From Amycolatopsis thermophila (GTDB taxonomy: Bacteria > Actinomycetota > Actinomycetes > Mycobacteriales > Pseudonocardiaceae), in the NCBI RefSeq assembly GCF_030814215.1, contig NZ_JAUSUT010000001.1, positions 1,054,001 to 1,118,000 of the forward strand: 64,000 nt of DNA, in the 5' to 3' direction. The notes under the pieces were generated by a model that was not told where the DNA came from, made no database searches, and saw only the letters and a list, made by a program, of their open reading frames with translations. Both the position numbers and the translations under genes were made by a program. This document shows, one piece after another, positions 62,007 through 64,000 of the stretch (the stretch's first letter is position 1; each line of letters opens with the position of its first letter).

Positions 62007-64000
62007 TCATCCGCCCGGCTGGGGCGGCGCCGACGTCGTCGTCTGGGCCTTGGCGTTCTCGTAGGCCTGGGCGGCCTGCTGGAGCGCGGCGAGCGCCTGG
62101 CCCTGTGCGGCGAAGTCGCCGCTCTGCTGGGCCTGCCGGAGCTGGTCGAGCGCCGTCTGGATGGCGGCGACGGCCTGGTCGAGGGCCGGGCTGCTGCCGG
62201 TGCCGCCCGGTGCCGGGGTGTTCGTGGCCGGCGATGTCGGTGTGGTGGGCGGGGCCGGTGTGGTGGTGGGTTGTTGCTGGGTCGGCGAGGTCGCCGCCTG
62301 GCCCGCCTGGTCGCCGAAGACCTGTTTCAGCGCGTCGGAGAGGGTGGAGGCGAACCCGACCTTGGACCCGTACGACACGAGCACGCGGGCCAGCTGGGGG
62401 TAGCTGTTCTGGTTGCGTTGCTGGATGTAGACGGGTTCGACGTAGAGGAACCCGCCGCCCAGCGGGAGGGTGATCAGGTTGCCGAAGATCACCGTGACGC
62501 TCTGGTTGCTGAACAGCGTCCGTTCCTGGGCGAACCGGGAGTCGCTCTGGAACCGGTTCTGGACCTGGACGGGGCCGTCCACCTGGCTGTTGCCGGCGGC
62601 GGTGGTCGGTAGCCGCAGGACCTTGATCGCGCCGTAGTCCTTCGGATCCGACGACACCGTCATCCAGGCCGCCAGGTACTGCCGTTGCAGCGCCGTGAGC
62701 GGGCTGGTCAGCTGGAACGTGGTGCCGCTCTGCCCCGGCGCCTCGGCCAGGACGTAGTAGCCGGGCTGGTTGGCCAGACCGGAGGCGTCCAGGTTGGTGC
62801 CGCCCTCCTGGGTCGGGTCCTGCGGGACGTTCCAGAAGGTGTTGGTCGTGTAGAACTCCTGCGGGTCGGTGACGTGGTACCTGGTCAGGAGTTCGCGCTG
62901 GACCTTGAACAGGTCCTCGGGGTACCGGAAGTGCGACCTGAGCTCGGGCGTGACCGCGCTGCTCGGCTTCACCAGCCCGGGGAAGACCTGTTCCCAGGCC
63001 TTGAGGACCGGGTCCTTGTCGTCGACCGAGTAGAGGGTGACGGTGCCGTTGAACGCGTCGACGGTCGCCTTCACCGAGTTGCGGATGTAGTTGATGTTGT
63101 TGTTGGCCTGCCGGGCGACGCCGGCGAGCGTGTCCTCGGTGGCCGCGCCGAGCTGTGTCTGCTCCGAGTACGGGTAGTTGTTGAGCGTGGTGTAGCCGTC
63201 GACGATCCAGACGATCTTGCCGTCCACGACCGCGGGGTACGGGTCACCGTCGACGGTGAGCCACGGCGCGACCTTGCTGACGCGCTGACGCGGGTCGCGG
63301 TTGTACATGATCTTCGAACCGTCGCTGATGGCGTCGGAGAAGAGGATGTTGCGCTCGCCGTACTTGGCCGCGAACGCCAGGCGGTTGAACCAGTTGCCGA
63401 GGTTCACGCCGCCGGTGCCGTCGTAGCGGTAGTCGCTGCTGCTGGCGCTGTCGTACTCGCCGGGCGCCCGGCCCGCCTGGCCGCCGACGATGGCGTAGTC
63501 GTTGGTCAGCTCGCCGTAGTAGATCCGCGGCTCCTGCACCGCGATGCCCGGCGCGGACGGGTTGGCCGGGTTGATGCCCGCACCGGTCGGGTTCTGCGTG
63601 TCGCTGGTGACCGCGATCGGGTAACCGCCATCACTGTTGGCGCTGCTCACCGCGCGGTCGATCGTGTTGGCCGGAGCCGCCACGAACCCGTTGCCGTGCG
63701 TGTAGACCATGTGCTTGTTGATCCAGTTGGTCTGGTTGCCGGTGAGGTTGGCGGTGTTGATCTCACGCGCGGCGACCACGTAGTCCTGGGTCTTGCCGTC
63801 GATGTCGTAGCGGTCGATGTCGAGCTTCTGCGGGAAGCCGTAGAAGTTCTCCCTGCCGACGCGCTGGGTGAAGGTCGGGGCCAGCACGTTGGGGTCGAGC
63901 AGGCGGATGTTCGGCACGGTGGTGCTGTCCGTGCTGACCTGGGCCGCGGTCGCCTGCCCGGTGCCCGTGTAGTCCTCGTACTGGACGTTGCCGAGCCCGA
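62007..64000 (-). CDS. UPF0182 family membrane protein, N-terminal part beyond window
   Basis: The frame is open to the right window edge, so about 664 C-terminal residues are seen. It matches the COG1615/UPF0182 family of large actinobacterial membrane proteins with seven N-terminal helices (not in the window) and a long extracytoplasmic part. Visible blocks include NIRLLDPNVLAPTFTQR, NKHMVYTHGNGFVAAPANTI, EPRIYYGELTNDYAIVG, WIVDGYTTLNNYPYSE, and YVEPVYIQQRNQNSYPQLAR. The C-terminal tail (last 95 residues) is a Thr/Pro-rich linker and an Ala/Gln-rich coiled coil, ending TSAPPQPGG. Function unknown. Confidence 0.93.
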   Translation of the reverse strand, partial: GLGNVQYEDYTGTGQATAAQVSTDSTTVPNIRLLDPNVLAPTFTQRVGRENFYGFPQKLDIDRYDIDGKTQDYVVAAREINTANLTGNQTNWINKHMVYTHGNGFVAAPANTIDRAVSSANSDGGYPIAVTSDTQNPTGAGINPANPSAPGIAVQEPRIYYGELTNDYAIVGGQAGRAPGEYDSASSSDYRYDGTGGVNLGNWFNRLAFAAKYGERNILFSDAISDGSKIMYNRDPRQRVSKVAPWLTVDGDPYPAVVDGKIVWIVDGYTTLNNYPYSEQTQLGAATEDTLAGVARQANNNINYIRNSVKATVDAFNGTVTLYSVDDKDPVLKAWEQVFPGLVKPSSAVTPELRSHFRYPEDLFKVQRELLTRYHVTDPQEFYTTNTFWNVPQDPTQEGGTNLDASGLANQPGYYVLAEAPGQSGTTFQLTSPLTALQRQYLAAWMTVSSDPKDYGAIKVLRLPTTAAGNSQVDGPVQVQNRFQSDSRFAQERTLFSNQSVTVIFGNLITLPLGGGFLYVEPVYIQQRNQNSYPQLARVLVSYGSKVGFASTLSDALKQVFGDQAGQAATSPTQQQPTTTPAPPTTPTSPATNTPAPGGTGSSPALDQAVAAIQTALDQLRQAQQSGDFAAQGQALAALQQAAQAYENAKAQTTTSAPPQPGG

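Overview
The window is about 72% GC (my impression, not computed), densely packed, and rich in GTG starts and 4-nt start/stop overlaps. Gene content points to an actinomycete of the Pseudonocardiaceae, most plausibly Amycolatopsis or a close relative. Evidence includes actinobacterial ftsE-ftsX-smpB linkage, a SigJ-type sigma factor with a SnoaL tail, NarL/DesK-type kinases, a UPF0182 protein and a tmRNA tag ending in ALAA. No plasmid, phage or CRISPR signature was seen. The only intact mobile element is an IS630-family insertion sequence.

Layout. 1-2.8 kb: the end of an amidohydrolase gene, then a secreted CalB-like lipase. 2.6-6.75 kb (minus): a 3-hydroxybutyrate dehydrogenase / MHS transporter / PucR-GAF regulator unit. 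6.9-10.6 kb: thioredoxin, a coiled-coil protein whose stop codon was the target of an IS630 insertion, a duplicated non-coding stretch and an ABC ATPase. 10.6-14.6 kb: two LysR regulators, a nitroreductase and a Glu/Leu-type dehydrogenase. 14.6-22.9 kb: a signalling block with a STAS antagonist, a 1502-residue soluble poly-HAMP hybrid kinase, an ANTAR-GAF-PAS-SpoIIE phosphatase and a SigJ-like sigma factor. 22.9-26.5 kb: a GGCT-like protein, a VOC protein and a thiolase-like/crotonase fusion. 26.6-29.1 kb: a 33-residue peptide gene overlapping a stand-alone LanB-type (tRNA-dependent aminoacylation) protein; this is my best candidate for an undescribed peptide-modification system. 29-35 kb: MDR oxidoreductase and AraC regulator, a lipoprotein, a class II amidotransferase, a wrecked sigma-factor gene, tRNA-Ala and a DsbA/MauE redox pair. 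35-43 kb: HrpB helicase carrying a repeat insertion, an ion-channel-like protein, a decayed sensor kinase, a dienelactone hydrolase, a coupled pair of unknown proteins and a PiT phosphate transporter.

43-50.7 kb: a complete, translationally coupled histidine-utilisation operon, hutH-hutU-M20 hydrolase-hutF-hutI. It is divergent from an IclR regulator that has a perfect palindrome directly at its start. 50.9-54 kb: tmRNA, then a sensor-domain protein/kinase/response-regulator operon. 54-55.2 kb: a rearranged patch in which a MarR gene appears to have been split by a small inversion. 55.2-64 kb: acyltransferase 3, then the minus-strand series prfB, ftsE, ftsX, smpB, amidohydrolase; a PadR regulator; two initiator tRNAs; and a partial UPF0182 membrane protein.

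How genes work together. Histidine should pass via urocanate (HutH), imidazolone propionate (HutU) and formiminoglutamate (HutI) to formylglutamate (HutF). No hutG is present, so the embedded M20 hydrolase is the obvious candidate for the last step. SmpB and ssrA, both here, make up trans-translation, and RF2 lies nearby. The STAS, SpoIIE, hybrid kinase and sigma genes look like one stress-signalling neighbourhood, but their wiring is inference.
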